This document shows, piece after piece, positions 21,953-34,200 of a stretch of 64,000 nt of DNA. Below the pieces are notes generated by a model. That model was given only the letters and a program-made list of their open reading frames with translations, did no database searches and was not told where the DNA came from. This DNA comes from Immersiella caudata. Taxonomy: Eukaryota > Ascomycota > Sordariomycetes > Sordariales > Lasiosphaeriaceae. A program made the translations under genes and the position numbers. The first letter of the stretch is position 1, and every line of letters starts with the position of its first letter. The DNA lies in the NCBI GenBank assembly GCA_030512335.1, contig JAULSU010000004.1, positions 1,736,001 through 1,800,000 on the forward strand, written 5' to 3'.

Positions 21953-22229
21953 TGAAGACCGGAGAACATCGCCTTCTAGCTTAGGCAGGCTTGATTGTAT
22001 ACTGACCTAATTAGAGGTTCATGTCTCTCGGTATCGCAGTCCTCGTCGGAATCAGCTCTGAGGGCGGCGAACGCACGTCGAATGCTTTCAGCTAGATGCC
22101 TCTGAGTCGCCATGCTTGCTAGGCCATGTTGGACTTTAGCCAGCAAATGATGTCCTTGGGTGCTGGGCTTGGGCTGATCTTATACCAGCTTTGCGACAAA
22201 CTAGGGGGGAGATACCTAGCGTAGGGACA

Positions 22230-23098
22230 AAACGATGGCGGAGGTTCAACCGCGATTGGCTAGGCAACCAACCCCACCTGCAAAGCCACCACTTCATGGC
22301 GCTTGTAGATGATGACTTGGCGAGAGTGCAGCAGTGGATGCATGGCAAAGTAGTCGAATCATGACTTCTGAAACTTGTGCGACTGTGGCTGCATCTCTCT
22401 CGCTACACCATCTCACCTACATGGATGGATTACCAAAATATGACCGTCGAACGTGGGCCGGAGACGCTCTCTTCGACACACGCCTTCACGGAGATCAACG
22501 GAGGAAGGGTAATACTAACTGGACAGGCTTCCTGCGATGGGGAACGATTCTTCTTGCTGGAAGAGAAGGAAGCTTCATGAGCATGGAGGACGTTCGAAGA
22601 GTCGGACATGGCGCGATTTCCCGATTGAAGAAAATTCCCTGGCTACCAGGTGCGGAGTGTCTGGCCAGCACCCATGGCTGGAAAAATCAAGGGGATGATG
22701 ATGTCGCTCTTGTTTCTGGGTTCGGCGCGCCTCTTGTTATTCGAAAGGTCCCGGGCACAACTTCCTGTCGGCTTGTTGGCTCTGCGTATATCCATAGCGT
22801 GATGAAAGGGGGGCTTTGGAACGATATCCAGGGCTCGTTGGAGGATATTGTGTTAGTTGAGGGTTGGGTAGAATTCAGGGGTTCGTGGGAAGGACTGGTG
22901 GGCGATGTCACCTTACCGTCTGTGCTGAGCCAAGGAGATGAGACAGAAGGAAATTGGGATACTGAACCTCGCTCAGCTATCATGGATTGGAGGCCTTCTC
23001 TACGGTGTTTCCTGCCGAGTGTGGGGAATTTCGCAGGATGTGAACAGGTTGCATTGGCGCAACGCGCACCCCGCATCTCTTGGATGCAAGCACCCTGA
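22230..23098 (+). pseudogene. C-terminal fragment of a second HET-type gene
   Basis: The plus strand shows HHFMALVDDDLARVQQWMHG (~22285-22345), then a TGA, a frame change, and an open frame to 23098 containing GDDDVALVSGFGAPLVIRK and CRLVGSAYIHSVMKGGLW. This last pattern (value-loop, polar change, then GxxYxHxxMxG) is typical of the C-terminal end of HET-domain proteins. No YxxxSYxWG or WIDAxCINQ motif is present upstream, so only the distal part survives. The longest open frame begins with GTG, not ATG. Orientation is opposite to the other remnant, so the pair is not a simple tandem duplicate. Confidence 0.5.
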
Positions 23099-23321
23099 AG
23101 AGATAAAGCAGCTAAGAACGAACCGGGTATTCCGGGAACGTACCAGTTCTCTTTCAAGCTCCTCTCTACATGCACGACTCTGGCGCTACTGCATGGCGAG
23201 GGTTCCCCGATAGGGTGAAGAAATTCCAAAAGTGCCAGGCATGCAGGAGCCTAGCCCCGGATCCCCGTTCATTGCCCAGCGGTTGCCAGTACTGGTCAAG
23301 AGGGTATTCTAAAAGCTGCAG

Positions 23322-23359
23322 CAGTGCGTGCGTGTGTGTGTGTGTGTGTCTTTGTGTGC
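23322..23359. repeat. GT microsatellite upstream of the O-methyltransferase
   Basis: An uninterrupted (GT)9 run (23332-23349) with degenerate GT on both sides, about 150-180 bp before the ATG at 23508. It may be polymorphic between strains. Confidence 0.8.
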
Positions 23360-23507
23360 GAGGACAGATCAGAGTGCGAGGCGTGATGATAAAGCGGAGA
23401 ACCAAAAGTGCCCCACGCTTGAGTCAAACTGAGCCGGACACACCACGTACCTCAGCCTCTACGGTTTCACCAAGTTCGAGCCCTGTTGACCGCCCGTTGA
23501 TCTCAAA

Positions 23508-24856
23508 ATGGCAACCGACAAAAATATCGCAAAGGCCGAGCTCAAGACAGCCACCGATGAGCTGCAAAAAGCCGTGGACGCCTTCCTTGCCGGCCAGGAA
23601 AAGGGGGAGGTTGATGCCAGCCGGAAAAGGATTGTTGATACCGCGGAGAAGATCTTGGCAACCGTCAAGCCGCCCGGGAATTGGCAATGGATGGAGAGAG
23701 TGAGACAGATGGGTGTCATGGGCGTCACTCACGTATTTCAGGAGTGGGGAGCGTTTGACCATATCCCTGAAGAAGGATCCATCACTTTTGAGGAACTTGG
23801 TCGGAAGCTTGATGCGGAGACGTCGCTGGTTGGTAAGTTATTCCTCTCCGTCCTCCGTTGACGCCAGGCCTTTTGCCAACTTGTCTTTCCAGAACGTCTC
23901 AGCGGAGTCCTCACCGCAGTGGGCATACTGAGGGCCGTCGGGACGGACAGCGTCGCGCACACACCCAACTCCCGCATCTTCCTCTCGGGCAACCCACCTG
24001 GCGTGGTATACCGGCTAGCCTGGGACAACTGTCTCGTATCCTACTTCCACATGGCCGACTTCTTCGACAAGTACGGCCGCAAAGAGCCGCAAGCCCTGAA
24101 CCACATCCCCGCCTCGTTTGCGCGCGGTCAACCAGAGAAGCCCTTCTTCGCCATCCTTGCCGAGGATCCCGCGTACTTGAAGCGATTCACGGATGGTATG
24201 GCCATTATCGAAGGGATGTCTCCGGCCGTCACGGCAGGGATGCATGACTTTTCGTGGCTTGTGAAGAAGGCCGAGCAGGAGCCTGAGCGTATGGCGTTCG
24301 TCGATGTCGGGGGTGGGAAAGGCCAGTGCATTCTCACCATCCATCAGAAGTTCCCGGGCATTCCTCTCCATCGTTTCGTCCTGCAGGACCGACCGGAAGT
24401 CATAAAGGCAGTTGAAGCCTCGGGTGGTTCGAAGATGGCTGAGGTGCAAAAGGTCCCTGTTGACTTTTACGTGGAGCAGCCCATCAAAGGTATGCATGCC
24501 CCTTTCCCCCCTCGCGGCTGGTCTCAAGCTCACGCCAACCAGGTGCCATGGTGTACTTCATCCGGAGATGTCTGCACAACTACAGCGACACGATGGCTGC
24601 CAAGATTCTGAGAATCATAGCAGAGGCCATGGCAGACGACAGCAAGCTTCTCATCCAAGAGGACGTCAAGGCCTCGCCGCCGGATATCGAGAGTGCTGTG
24701 ATTGACTTCTTGATGCTGACATACGGCGGCAAGGAGAGAACCCGTCAGTGCTGGGAAAACATCATTGAGAAGGCGGGCTTGAGCATCGTTTCCGTGTCAG
24801 GGGGCGATGGCCCCTTGCACGCCTTGTTTGTGATTGAGTGCGTAAAGAAGACTTAG
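23508..24856 (+). CDS. SAM-dependent O-methyltransferase
   Basis: Three exons, 23508-23832, 23893-24489 and 24543-24856, with introns of 60 bp (GTAAGT..CCAG) and 53 bp (GTATGC..CCAG), both phase 1; 411 residues, the usual size for fungal plant-type (class II, PF00891) O-methyltransferases. The N-terminal half is a dimerisation/winged-helix region. The catalytic half has the SAM-binding loop FVDVGGGKGQ (~residue 264) and the catalytic-base segment IRRCLHNYSD, in which the His corresponds to the LHDWxD His of relatives. It methylates a hydroxyl on a small molecule, typically a polyketide or alkaloid; the substrate is unknown. It is tail-to-tail with a P450, suggesting a two-gene tailoring module, but no backbone synthase is in the window. 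Confidence 0.88.
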
Positions 24857-26449
24857 AAAACACCTTCAACCTCTGCCTCTCCTCTCCGTGATACGCCGTG
24901 AAGTAATCAACATATCTCAGTTCCCCGACATCTTCGGCCGCCATGTTTTGGACTCGTCGGAACAAGGTGCCCAAGGTGAGATACAACTCGCACATTGCAA
25001 GGTTCTGGCCGATACAGCCCCTCGAGCCCCTCGAAAATAGGACAAGACACGCTCGCATAGCCTTGCTGACCTCCGGATCCGGGCTGATCCAGCGCTCGGG
25101 TTCGAATGCGGTTGGGTTGGGGAACGCGTCGGGGTTCCTGTGGAGGAGGTACGAAGACATGCCGACAGTAGTCTGTCTTTGTGAGTTTGAAGTCTTCAGG
25201 TTCCGAGAATGAAAGGGGGACTTACACCTTCGGCAAAATAGAAGCCGTTAAACGTCGCGCCACCGCGCGGAACGACTCGCGGGAGACGGCCGATGACGCC
25301 GTAGGCGAGTCTCAAGCCTTCTTTCACCACACCCGTCAAGCACGGCAACCGCTCAAGCTGACTGAAACTCATGTTGTCAACACCGTCATCAGGGAATGCC
25401 TCGATCAGCTCAGCCATCAACTTTGCGTACACCCTGGGATTGGTGATGACGTGGTATGCCGCCACCGTCATGGCGTTGCCCGTCGTATCAGATGCAGCAA
25501 TGAGAATGGAAAACGCCTCCTCGACCATGTTCTCCACCGACGGACGCTGATGGCCCGCTATTTTCACCTCTGGGTCCAACAGGTTGTGAAAGATGGTCCT
25601 CCGCCGAGGCTTCACCCCCTTCTCAACCTTGCCATGAATCTCCTCAACGATTCGTCTCCCCCTCTCCTGACAATCCAACACGTCACTCATCGCCGGCCCC
25701 AGCGTCCGCACAATCCAAAGCGGCAGCGCCTTTATCCCCTTCAGCACCAACGGAAACTGCTGCGTAATCCAAAACGACACCCCCACATTCTGCCCCATGT
25801 CTGAGAACCACTGGCCCAGATCAGGAAGATCGAGCTGGTTCCAGCAGTCATCGAACGCGTACTCGGTAATGACGTCAATCGACACCCCGCGAAACGCCGC
25901 ATGCAGGTCGATCGCTTTCCCCTGCGCAAGCCCCCCATCGACCAGGCGACAAAGCTTCTCGACCTTATCGCGCACGACACCTTCCAGCTCGAGCACGGCC
26001 CTGCGAGAAAAGAAGGACTCAAGGGGCGCCCTGCGCCGGCGGTGGTCTTCGTTGCTGATAGTAGCGAAGCCAGAGTACTCATCGCCAATACCGCTGTAAA
26101 AGACAGCATCCTTGTAGAACTTTCCACCGATGGCGTAGATGGTGTCGTAGTGGGACGGGTCGGTGAGGTGAATCTCGTTGGGCGCGATGCGGACGACAGG
26201 GCCGTAGATCTTGTGCGATCTTTTGATTTCAAGATAAAAGGTGCCGTTTTTGATGTTGTTGTAGTAGAAGGCGTAGAGACGGGTCGTCGCGGCGATGCGG
26301 GGGCCGGGGACGGAGGCGAGGGGGTGGAAGAGGAGGCGGTAGGCAATGACGGAGGCTGTCCAGACCACGAGTGCTAAGGCAGCTCCCGCGAGGAAGGCTG
26401 TGGTGGTGGGAAGGGTTGCCAGTGTGAAAGACATGGTGGGAGTGGCCAT
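24762..26449 (-). CDS. Cytochrome P450 monooxygenase
   Basis: Exon 1 26449-25226, exon 2 25172-24762, with a 53-bp phase-0 intron (GTAAGT..ACAG). The start at 26449 is the first true ATG in frame and is followed by a hydrophobic anchor (TTTAFLAGAALALVVWTASV) and a proline-rich hinge (PLASVPGP), so the enzyme is ER-bound. Motifs in order: I-helix AASDTTGN, ExxR in KEGLRL, PERW, and the haem loop FSRGSRGCIGQ with the axial Cys. About 544 residues. The end is uncertain: after YFTAYHGEERQRLKVF the frame runs ~40 further basic residues that are antisense to the last O-methyltransferase exon. A short unseen intron may shorten the tail. Probably hydroxylates or oxidises a secondary metabolite together with its neighbour. 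Confidence 0.88.
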
Positions 26450-28204
26450 TTCAGCTGTGCGATGGTCGGCTCGCACGGTCGGGGCCGGACCGACTGCATT
26501 TTAAGGCGTGCTTGCGCTGTTCCGAACAGTAGGACTCTATCCATCGCAGGGAATGCGCTCTTTCATCTATCGCTCAGCTAATTAGCACGCATGTCGTCTT
26601 GAGCCCGGAAGCACGTTGCGTGTGCGTTGAACTGAAGGCCCGGAGCCGTTGTCAGAGGTCCCCAAGTTGTGTTGGAGGGTCATACTCCAGTTGCATTGGC
26701 CAACGGGCTGCAGACAGCATGTCGGTGCTGCCGCAACAACCACAACCATGCAGGATAAGCCGGGCAGAGAAGTTCTGAAACATTCATTCGTCGCTCGATT
26801 CCATCTCGATTTGGGAAGCCGCGAAAGCAGATTTGGCGCAGTTTTTTTTTGGTTGGAACAGCGAGTAGCTGCTTGAACAGGGTTGGGGCGTTGAAAAGAT
26901 TCGACCCAGTGAAAGAGCTCGACCTGAATGTCTCTCCCGAATAACGGCTGAAGAGCAGTTGGGTTTGAAGCGCCATGAATGGAGTGCGAAATGGAAGCTC
27001 GCGAAAATGATGCTGACCCTAGGAGGCCCAACGACCAATCCGAAAGGCAGCAACAGAGAGTGGGCCCAGTTTTGTTATTTCTTTTCCTCCGCTCCTTCCA
27101 GGTTCCCACCTGGAAGCCCTGATGAAAAGGTCTGCAACGCCATCTCGTCAAGTGCTCTGTTTTAACCGACGATTACATATCCGTCACCAGTCAAGGGAGC
27201 ACCCTGGCATAATGGGAGAGATGCAACGCGGAATGGCTGCGGCGCTGAAAACAACTCTCCATCTCGTCGCCTGCTGCTCGCGTTATTCCCACGTCTGGCT
27301 TTTGCATCAACACTAACAGCGCCTCTAGCTTGCCACAGCTTCATGCATCTCCCGAATGTTGCCCTCGGCAATCTCCGAAGTCGTGCATGTCCCTAAGTTG
27401 CGCTGTCCCAACCCCAAGCGACGGTGATCCCGGTGGGAGAGCCCAGTCTGCTGCACAGCCTCAGAGCCTTGGTTCTGGTCACACGGTCAAATCTGCCCTT
27501 CACCCGCGGTAAAATTGAAATGTTTGCACAGTAGGAAAGCTGCATGCCAGGCGACTATCAATGAGGGCGGCGATGTTCGGTGTGACGTTTCGGCGTGCCT
27601 AGTGTTGGGACCTGAGGTTTGAGTTTGAACCAATGAAGGAGCTGCTTGAGAAGGCCAGAGCGTCGGCGTAAACGATGGGTCTGAGGATGCGGTGGATTGA
27701 GGAGTGCTTGTTGCTGGCGGGGGGGACGGGGAATGGGTATACGATTGTGGGGTCGGTGGATGAGACGGCTGGTTTGTTGTTTTCGGATGGAGTTGATGTG
27801 AGTGGGGAGGAATGGGGCAGCAAGACAGTGCGGGAATGTCTGGCACTGTGGGATTAGAAGAAGGGAAAATATGGATTTGGAGATGCTGTGGGGATTTCAA
27901 TGTAGAATCCCCCGATATAAAATGCTTTATAGGGCATCCTAATAATACTTTGCCCCCTCTTTGAAGCAGTTATCGAAACATTGATCTATCTCTCAGCACA
28001 CCTCGTGTGGCTTTGAGGTGCTGTCGTCGCACCGTGTAACAATCCTGAGGCATCGCTGCAGTTGGCGCCCATTCTCGTTCCAGCTTAGCACGCCAAGCTC
28101 AGCCGCACTGCGGCCTTTCGACACCCCGTCGCTTTTCTCCAGAGACAACGCATCTCAATGGCGCGCCTTGCTTCTCTCGTTTTGTCACTCAGCAGACGCG
28201 CACA
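26450..28204. other. Intergenic, no gene seen
   Basis: The 1.75 kb between divergent genes (P450 and HET protein) holds no supportable coding gene. Short frames such as 26582-27151 lack ATG-started structure or motifs. Confidence 0.5.
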
Positions 28205-30880
28205 ATGCCCCGAGCCAGATATGGAAGATCACGTAGGCGAGCTCGAGCCGGGCCGCCCACTCTCCTGGACAAGTTGTGGTGGTGGTCTTGGGCAGTGTCG
28301 CTGGCGGGCGCTTTGACCTTCTTTCTGCTTTCCCCCCTTCCGTCCGATGACCGCAAAGGCTTCGCCATTCTTATTTTTCTCTCCCCTATACTCCTTATCA
28401 CAGCCGCCGGCATCATTTACGCCCTTATTTTGGCACTCCCGTATATCCTCTGTATCTGGGGCCCACTCTGCATCATCGCATGGATCTACGTCTCTCTGAC
28501 CCCACCGTCCGAGACCCGCGACTGGGTTGCCGCGGTCATCTTGTTGTCGCCACTCCTGCTCGTCTACGGCTATTTTGGTGGCGGCTTGTTTCTCATATAC
28601 GCCTACTTCGCGGTCATACTCCTGGTCCACGTTTTCTACGCCCTTCTTTGGTGGAAATGGGTGTTCTGCCGACCGAGATTTCGAATCCAGGACCCATTCA
28701 CCCAAACCAAGTTATGCGACCGCTGCAAGGAGCTCATCACTCGATCGGGCCTCTTGCTCGGTAGATGGACCTTTTTCACCAAAGCAAATGAATACTATCG
28801 CTACCTCCACAATCCCGAGGGTTGGCAACCGAACACCACCCCAGCTCCACCGGCCTGTCATCTTTGTCATCTCCTAGCACGAGAGCATGAGAAGCTTGTC
28901 GGGGTCAAGAAGCTTCAATCATCCGCGGACGGCTATGGGACGTTTGCATCCCATGGTGATCCTCGCAGTCTGGAAGGCGCCAACGCTGTGGTCAAGATCA
29001 GCACGGGAATGTGGCCTCCTGGCCTCGAAAAGCACTCTTGGGACCCTGATTGTTACTTGGAACTGCTTCCGAATAAGAAGGAAGAGTCACGAACGAAGCT
29101 CAGCATCACAATTTCCACCCTTTCCCCGTTGGAGAACCCGAAACTCAGTTCTACTGGATCAGAAGCGGCGGCGAAAACGGCAAAAATGTGGTTACAGACT
29201 TGCTCGACACATCGAGCCTGCCAGCCTCCGACAACATCCACATTTATACCGACAAGACTGCTGTATGTGGGCTCAGTCAGCGACCCAACCTGTCGTCTTG
29301 TTGGCCGGCCTGACCTGGATGGGCCAGTCAAGTACTTTGCACTGAGTCACTGCTGGGGCAAAGACGTGCAGGTCACCCTCACCGTCGGAAACTACCCGCT
29401 CATGAAACAAGACATTCCTGTTGCATCAATATCCCAAAACTTCCGGGATGCGATCGCTGCGACCAGAGTGCTGGGCGTTCAATACTTGTGGGTCGACTCT
29501 CTCTGCATCATCCAAGATTCGCCAGAGGACGAGGACTGGAACCGAGAATCTGTCCTAATGATGGATGTCTTTGCAAATGCGGCGTGCACCATCTCCGCAA
29601 CCGCCTCGGCGAGCTCACAAGGGGGATGTTTCCGGGATCGTATGGGTGTCTTGTCTTACTGCAAACTCGTCACTTCATCGACTTCAGAGCTCAGAATCCA
29701 GATACCGGAAGAACGGAGGAGTATCCGGGAGATTTTTGACAGCCGGGTTGAGGCGGCTCCGTTGACAAGGAGGGGTTGGGTATTCCAGGAACGTCTCCTT
29801 TCGCGACGTATCATCCATTTTTGCTCGGACATGATTCTCTTCGAATGCAACACATTGCAGGCCACCGAGCTAGACCCGCGGGGATCCAACTATGAGAAAG
29901 TGCCCTACCTTCTCGTCGGTGGTCGCATCCAAGATCCGTCCTCGCCAGGTTCAACCACTATAGCAACGCCCGTCCGCGTTGACATGCAGTCCGCTAACAC
30001 GCCAGTCGACCGCGACGTTCGCGCCCAGATAGCCGCTGGCAACTACGAGGATCATTCTGCCACAAGGGGCATCCGAGGGGCGCTTGATACTCTCCTATCC
30101 ATCGACGCATCGACCGAGATGACACTCCATGAGAAGCTCGCCTTCAATCAGCGGTGGTATGAGCTCGTCGGGGCTTACTCGCAAGGTGCGCTCACAAAGC
30201 AGACAGACAAGCTGATCGCCATCTCCGGTGTTGCAGGCCTTGTCCAAAAGACTTCAAACGCCCAATACTTGGCCGGGCTGTGGAGCAACGTTGCCCCAGA
30301 ACTCGGTCTCCTGTGGCGTGCCACGAGCTCAGACTCTCGAAGACATGAAACTTACATTGCTCCAACGTGGTCTTGGGCAAGTGTCAGGGGCCAAGTTCGT
30401 TTCTCGCCAACCTTGGAAGTCAACAAGTCGGAGGTGAGATTCCATTCTCAGGTCGACAACGTATGTGTTTCCTTCCGTGGTGGCGTAGGGGGTCACCTTG
30501 ATGGTGGAGAGGTGCTGGTCACAGGCCCAACCGCGAAATGCAGTGTTGCCATTACTCGTACGCACGGTTCGGCGCTGGGGTTGCAGGTCCCGTCGGAAGA
30601 CCCGAGCATGGCCCTGTCGGATTTTTGGCCTGATGGCGGCGACGATGGAGAATATTTGCAAGGAGACCTCATGACTGTGGTGGTAATGAGCTCCAAAGTC
30701 TACAGTTGGAGCTCCAGGCCCAGCTGCTACGGCTTGGTACTTCAAACTAGCCACGACGAAGAAGGTGGCGCCACTGTCATGAAAAGAGTTGGAGTGTTTC
30801 AGGCACAAGCTCCGGTCGGCTTCGACCAGCTTGACGAGTGGCTTGAGAAATGGGAGACACGCCAACTGAGGATTTTGTAG
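28205..30880 (+). CDS. HET-domain protein with N-terminal membrane helices
   Basis: An uninterrupted 891-residue frame starting at an ATG in a good context (acaATGcc). Residues ~25-160 contain about four hydrophobic helices, for example FAILIFLSPILLITAAGIIYALILALPYI and a later stretch ending in HVFYALLWWKWVF; I infer an N-terminal membrane anchor. A Cys-rich stretch follows (CDRCKEL, CHLCHLL), possibly metal-binding. The HET domain begins near residue 376 with YFALSHCWG, and continues with YLWVDSLCIIQD (~427) and VFANAACTISATAS (~455), so all core blocks are present. The C-terminal ~350 residues include APTWSWASV, usual in this class. HET proteins of this type control vegetative incompatibility and cell death; the partner is unknown. 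The next gene downstream is a CorA-like protein on the same strand, 400 bp away. Confidence 0.9.
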   Translation: MPRARYGRSRRRARAGPPTLLDKLWWWSWAVSLAGALTFFLLSPLPSDDRKGFAILIFLSPILLITAAGIIYALILALPYILCIWGPLCIIAWIYVSLTPPSETRDWVAAVILLSPLLLVYGYFGGGLFLIYAYFAVILLVHVFYALLWWKWVFCRPRFRIQDPFTQTKLCDRCKELITRSGLLLGRWTFFTKANEYYRYLHNPEGWQPNTTPAPPACHLCHLLAREHEKLVGVKKLQSSADGYGTFASHGDPRSLEGANAVVKISTGMWPPGLEKHSWDPDCYLELLPNKKEESRTKLSITISTLSPLENPKLSSTGSEAAAKTAKMWLQTCSTHRACQPPTTSTFIPTRLLYVGSVSDPTCRLVGRPDLDGPVKYFALSHCWGKDVQVTLTVGNYPLMKQDIPVASISQNFRDAIAATRVLGVQYLWVDSLCIIQDSPEDEDWNRESVLMMDVFANAACTISATASASSQGGCFRDRMGVLSYCKLVTSSTSELRIQIPEERRSIREIFDSRVEAAPLTRRGWVFQERLLSRRIIHFCSDMILFECNTLQATELDPRGSNYEKVPYLLVGGRIQDPSSPGSTTIATPVRVDMQSANTPVDRDVRAQIAAGNYEDHSATRGIRGALDTLLSIDASTEMTLHEKLAFNQRWYELVGAYSQGALTKQTDKLIAISGVAGLVQKTSNAQYLAGLWSNVAPELGLLWRATSSDSRRHETYIAPTWSWASVRGQVRFSPTLEVNKSEVRFHSQVDNVCVSFRGGVGGHLDGGEVLVTGPTAKCSVAITRTHGSALGLQVPSEDPSMALSDFWPDGGDDGEYLQGDLMTVVVMSSKVYSWSSRPSCYGLVLQTSHDEEGGATVMKRVGVFQAQAPVGFDQLDEWLEKWETRQLRIL

Positions 30881-31279
30881 CTGCCATTGCTGCCCAACAT
30901 TCGACATGTCTATTTATCATGCCAACCAACCAAGGGCGTTCCATGGCGGCGTCCATCGATGCAACTTTCACCCCTGAAGCCAATTCGCTAGGGGTGCATC
31001 CATCCCACGGAGACACGCTCAGCAGCAATTGGTGTTCACTGTCATTGGGCGCCAACAAACAGTTGGTCATGGCCACTCCTTGCCCCATCCGCTAGGGTGC
31101 AGTATGGGGGCGGCAGCACTGCCACCAATCGCGTTTGCGCATCACACCTCGCCACTGCAGCGCTCGGACATCGCTGGGGGATTGGTGATGAGGCTCTGCG
31201 AGGAACTTGTGCAAAAGGGGAATTCAAGGACGTCAACTTTCCCCTCTAGCTCCCCGTTTCCGATGACGGGGTAGGTCTA
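30881..31279. other. Short intergenic region
   Basis: The 399 bp separates the HET gene stop from the CorA-like ATG on the same strand. No TATA box or separate small gene is evident. Confidence 0.4.
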
Positions 31280-34200
31280 ATGCTGACAATGGAGGCCGAC
31301 AGCGACGCCGCACGCGGTGTTCTGGGCGACAGATTGATAGACATCCACATTGACATTCAGTTCGCCAAGATTGTCCCTGAGCGGAACGCGCCGGGGTACG
31401 CCAAAAAATACGCGAAGGAGCCATGGAAGCACTGCCGCGATGCGCCAAACACCTTCCTCAGTATCCGAGTCGATAGTCGCGATGAGTTCATGCGCCAACT
31501 CAAGAATTTAGATCGCGCGAAACACGATCGGGTTCAGCATGAGATTGACCGAATCAAAAAGACGCGTCTCCGGTTCGAGACAAACAAGGATAAGCGGCGT
31601 ATGTTGGACGCGTTGAGAGCGTCACAGGGTGCTTGGAGGGTTGAGGTGGTCGACAACGTTGACGATTACCTGGAGGAGACCCTCAACAAAGATGCTGCTG
31701 TCTATGGGCACCGCGATCGGGACATTGCGCTTCTCCATCGGTTGAAGCGTAACTGGTCACTCCCGCAGAAGGACGAGCCCCCGAGCGAGGATTCCCACCA
31801 AGTGAAGCCGAAGGACCCTGATCCTGAACATGGCTTCAAGGCTTGCGCGATGTACTTCAGCCCAGCGCATGACGGGACCGGATGGGTTGGCGCCTCTGCC
31901 AAGCACAGCGAGTTCATTGGAAAATTTCCAAACCAGAAAATTCCTGTTCGCCAGCTGCTCCAAGAGAACGAAGACAACCCGTTAACAAAGAACGAAGGGA
32001 ATTATCTCCGATACTTTCATTTCCCAGCCAACAACATGAGTTGGATAGAGGTCAGTGCTGGTGACGAAAGGTTATGTCCGGGGCTAACAAGCCAATCAGA
32101 AAGCTATGGCGAGATTTTACAGCGAGCATGACATCATCCACGACGACTACAAACAGCAGCCAAAGATGACGCGAGCTGAAAGGCTTCTCTGTCGTGAATT
32201 CTGGCGAGGCCAGTTGCATGGGAGTGGAAGTAAGGCACCAGTGCATGCGAGACATATGAGGTCACGATGCTCCGTGGTGCCTCGCGGCAAGTGCAATTCC
32301 CGAATTCTTGTGCGTTTGGCTTCTAACGATTCGGACAGACTCTTCTTCGGGTGTGGTGGTTCAAGAGTCCGGTGGTAACCCCTCGGCAAATGGTAAAGTG
32401 GCTCGCCCTGAGGCGCAAGGTGCCAGGACCGGAAACAATTTGGCTCTTTTCGTGAGTAGCAACCTACTGGAGATCTAACCCAAAGTCCTAACCAAGATTA
32501 GCTTCCATACTTGCACTGGGAAACGGACAGCCGCCGCGCAAAGATGGTACAGGCCATTCAAGAAGCCCCTGGAGCCAAGTCGAAGTCAGCTCGGAAAACC
32601 GAGATTGACGTGGTCACCCTCCTGCAAAAGAAAGCCGATCAATCCAAGAATTGGAACATCAAGACCTTTAGGGCCTCTGAGAAACCTACGCGGTCTGCCC
32701 TAGGCCAGTACTTGATTGACCTGGCACGTGTTGCAGATGCCATGGACTACGAGGCCGATGAGCAGTTGCTCCGTGACAACCTGCACAAGGATCCTCCTCT
32801 GCATATCCGGCGCACCCTGGACCAGTACTACTTCCTCACGCTGGACGACACTTCGGCCCGAGATCGGGATCAAGTCGTCTACCGAGAGACCAGGGCGGGG
32901 AGGAGCTTCCACAGTCGGAATACGAGAGTTGTGATGGTTGACCAGCTCTGGCTATGGATTCTAGACGACCATACCATCATCACATCATTTCCTCGCAGGT
33001 GGGGTCGAAACAAGCCAGACCCATCGGGCGTGCACAAATGCTTGAGGGAGCACTTGTCGAACAATTCCAATGTCAAGTCGATCCATCACTTGGGTAAGCC
33101 GATTCTATCGTCTCAGAGGCGCACACTGACATTGACAGCTCTTCTCATCATCGATCAATGCTCCCGCGTATTTTTCGACCGCACCAAACCTCTGGATCAA
33201 CGCCCGGAAGTCATTGATATCTTCGGGTCAGCTATTGGCAACGTTGTACGTCTCCTTTGTTCTTTCTTTGTCTCACTATTCTCCACTTTTTTGTCCCCCT
33301 ATTCTTTGACGCACCTCCCCCTGAGGCAAACAAACAACCCCTGACCACAGATCCTCAGACTGAACTCACAACGATTGCCTACGATGTCTTTTGGCGCAAC
33401 ACTGCGCTGCATTCACGCAACCTCAACACCATCGTCGAGACACTGTCCCAGCCGTCAAACCAAAAATACCTTGACATCAACCCAGAGGGAACGCTGCTCC
33501 GAGAAGCCCAAGATATTGCCGAAGAGCTCAAAATGATGCGCCGCGTATTCTCGCAGCAATATCAAGTCGTCAAAGATTACCGCCGGCATCTAGGATTGCT
33601 TTCAGGCGATGTACGATACGAGCGGGATGTGCTCAGATCCGTACTTGCCTCGCTCTCCCAGTCTCTTCAGGACCCTGGTACGGAGACTCCAGTGGTTCCA
33701 CAACGGGCAGTCAGGCAGCCCACACAGTTTGATGAAGCAGTACAGGCAGCGGATATTCTGCTGGAGTTGATCGATAACCGGCAAGCTGAGCTTCAGGATC
33801 TGGAAGAGTCTGCGCTAAGGACATGCAGGCAGCTGGAAGGCCTACTGGGGCTTAAGCAACAGCAGGCGAGTATCGTGGAGGCGAAGGCTGCGTTGAAGAG
33901 GGCAGACGAGAGCGTGAAGCAGGGGAGAGCCATTATGGCGTTTACCCTAGTGACGATATTCTTCGTGGGTCTATCAGCCTTGCTTCTACGGAAGCCTTGA
34001 TCACTGACTCGCTGATAGCTTCCATTGGGCTTCTTTGCCGCGTTCTTCGGCATGAACAACGCTGATACCACAGGCGACACATGGATGACGCTGGACCAAC
34101 AGGTCATGTATATGTGTACGTTTGGCAAACCCCTTTTCGCGAGCCTTCTAACTGCGGCAGTCATCTTTTCCGCAATCGTCATCACCCTGTCGATCTCTAT

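Noticed and set aside
26450..26476. P450 start at 26476
   Set aside because: The codon there is GTG; the first true ATG in frame is at 26449, directly before the membrane anchor.
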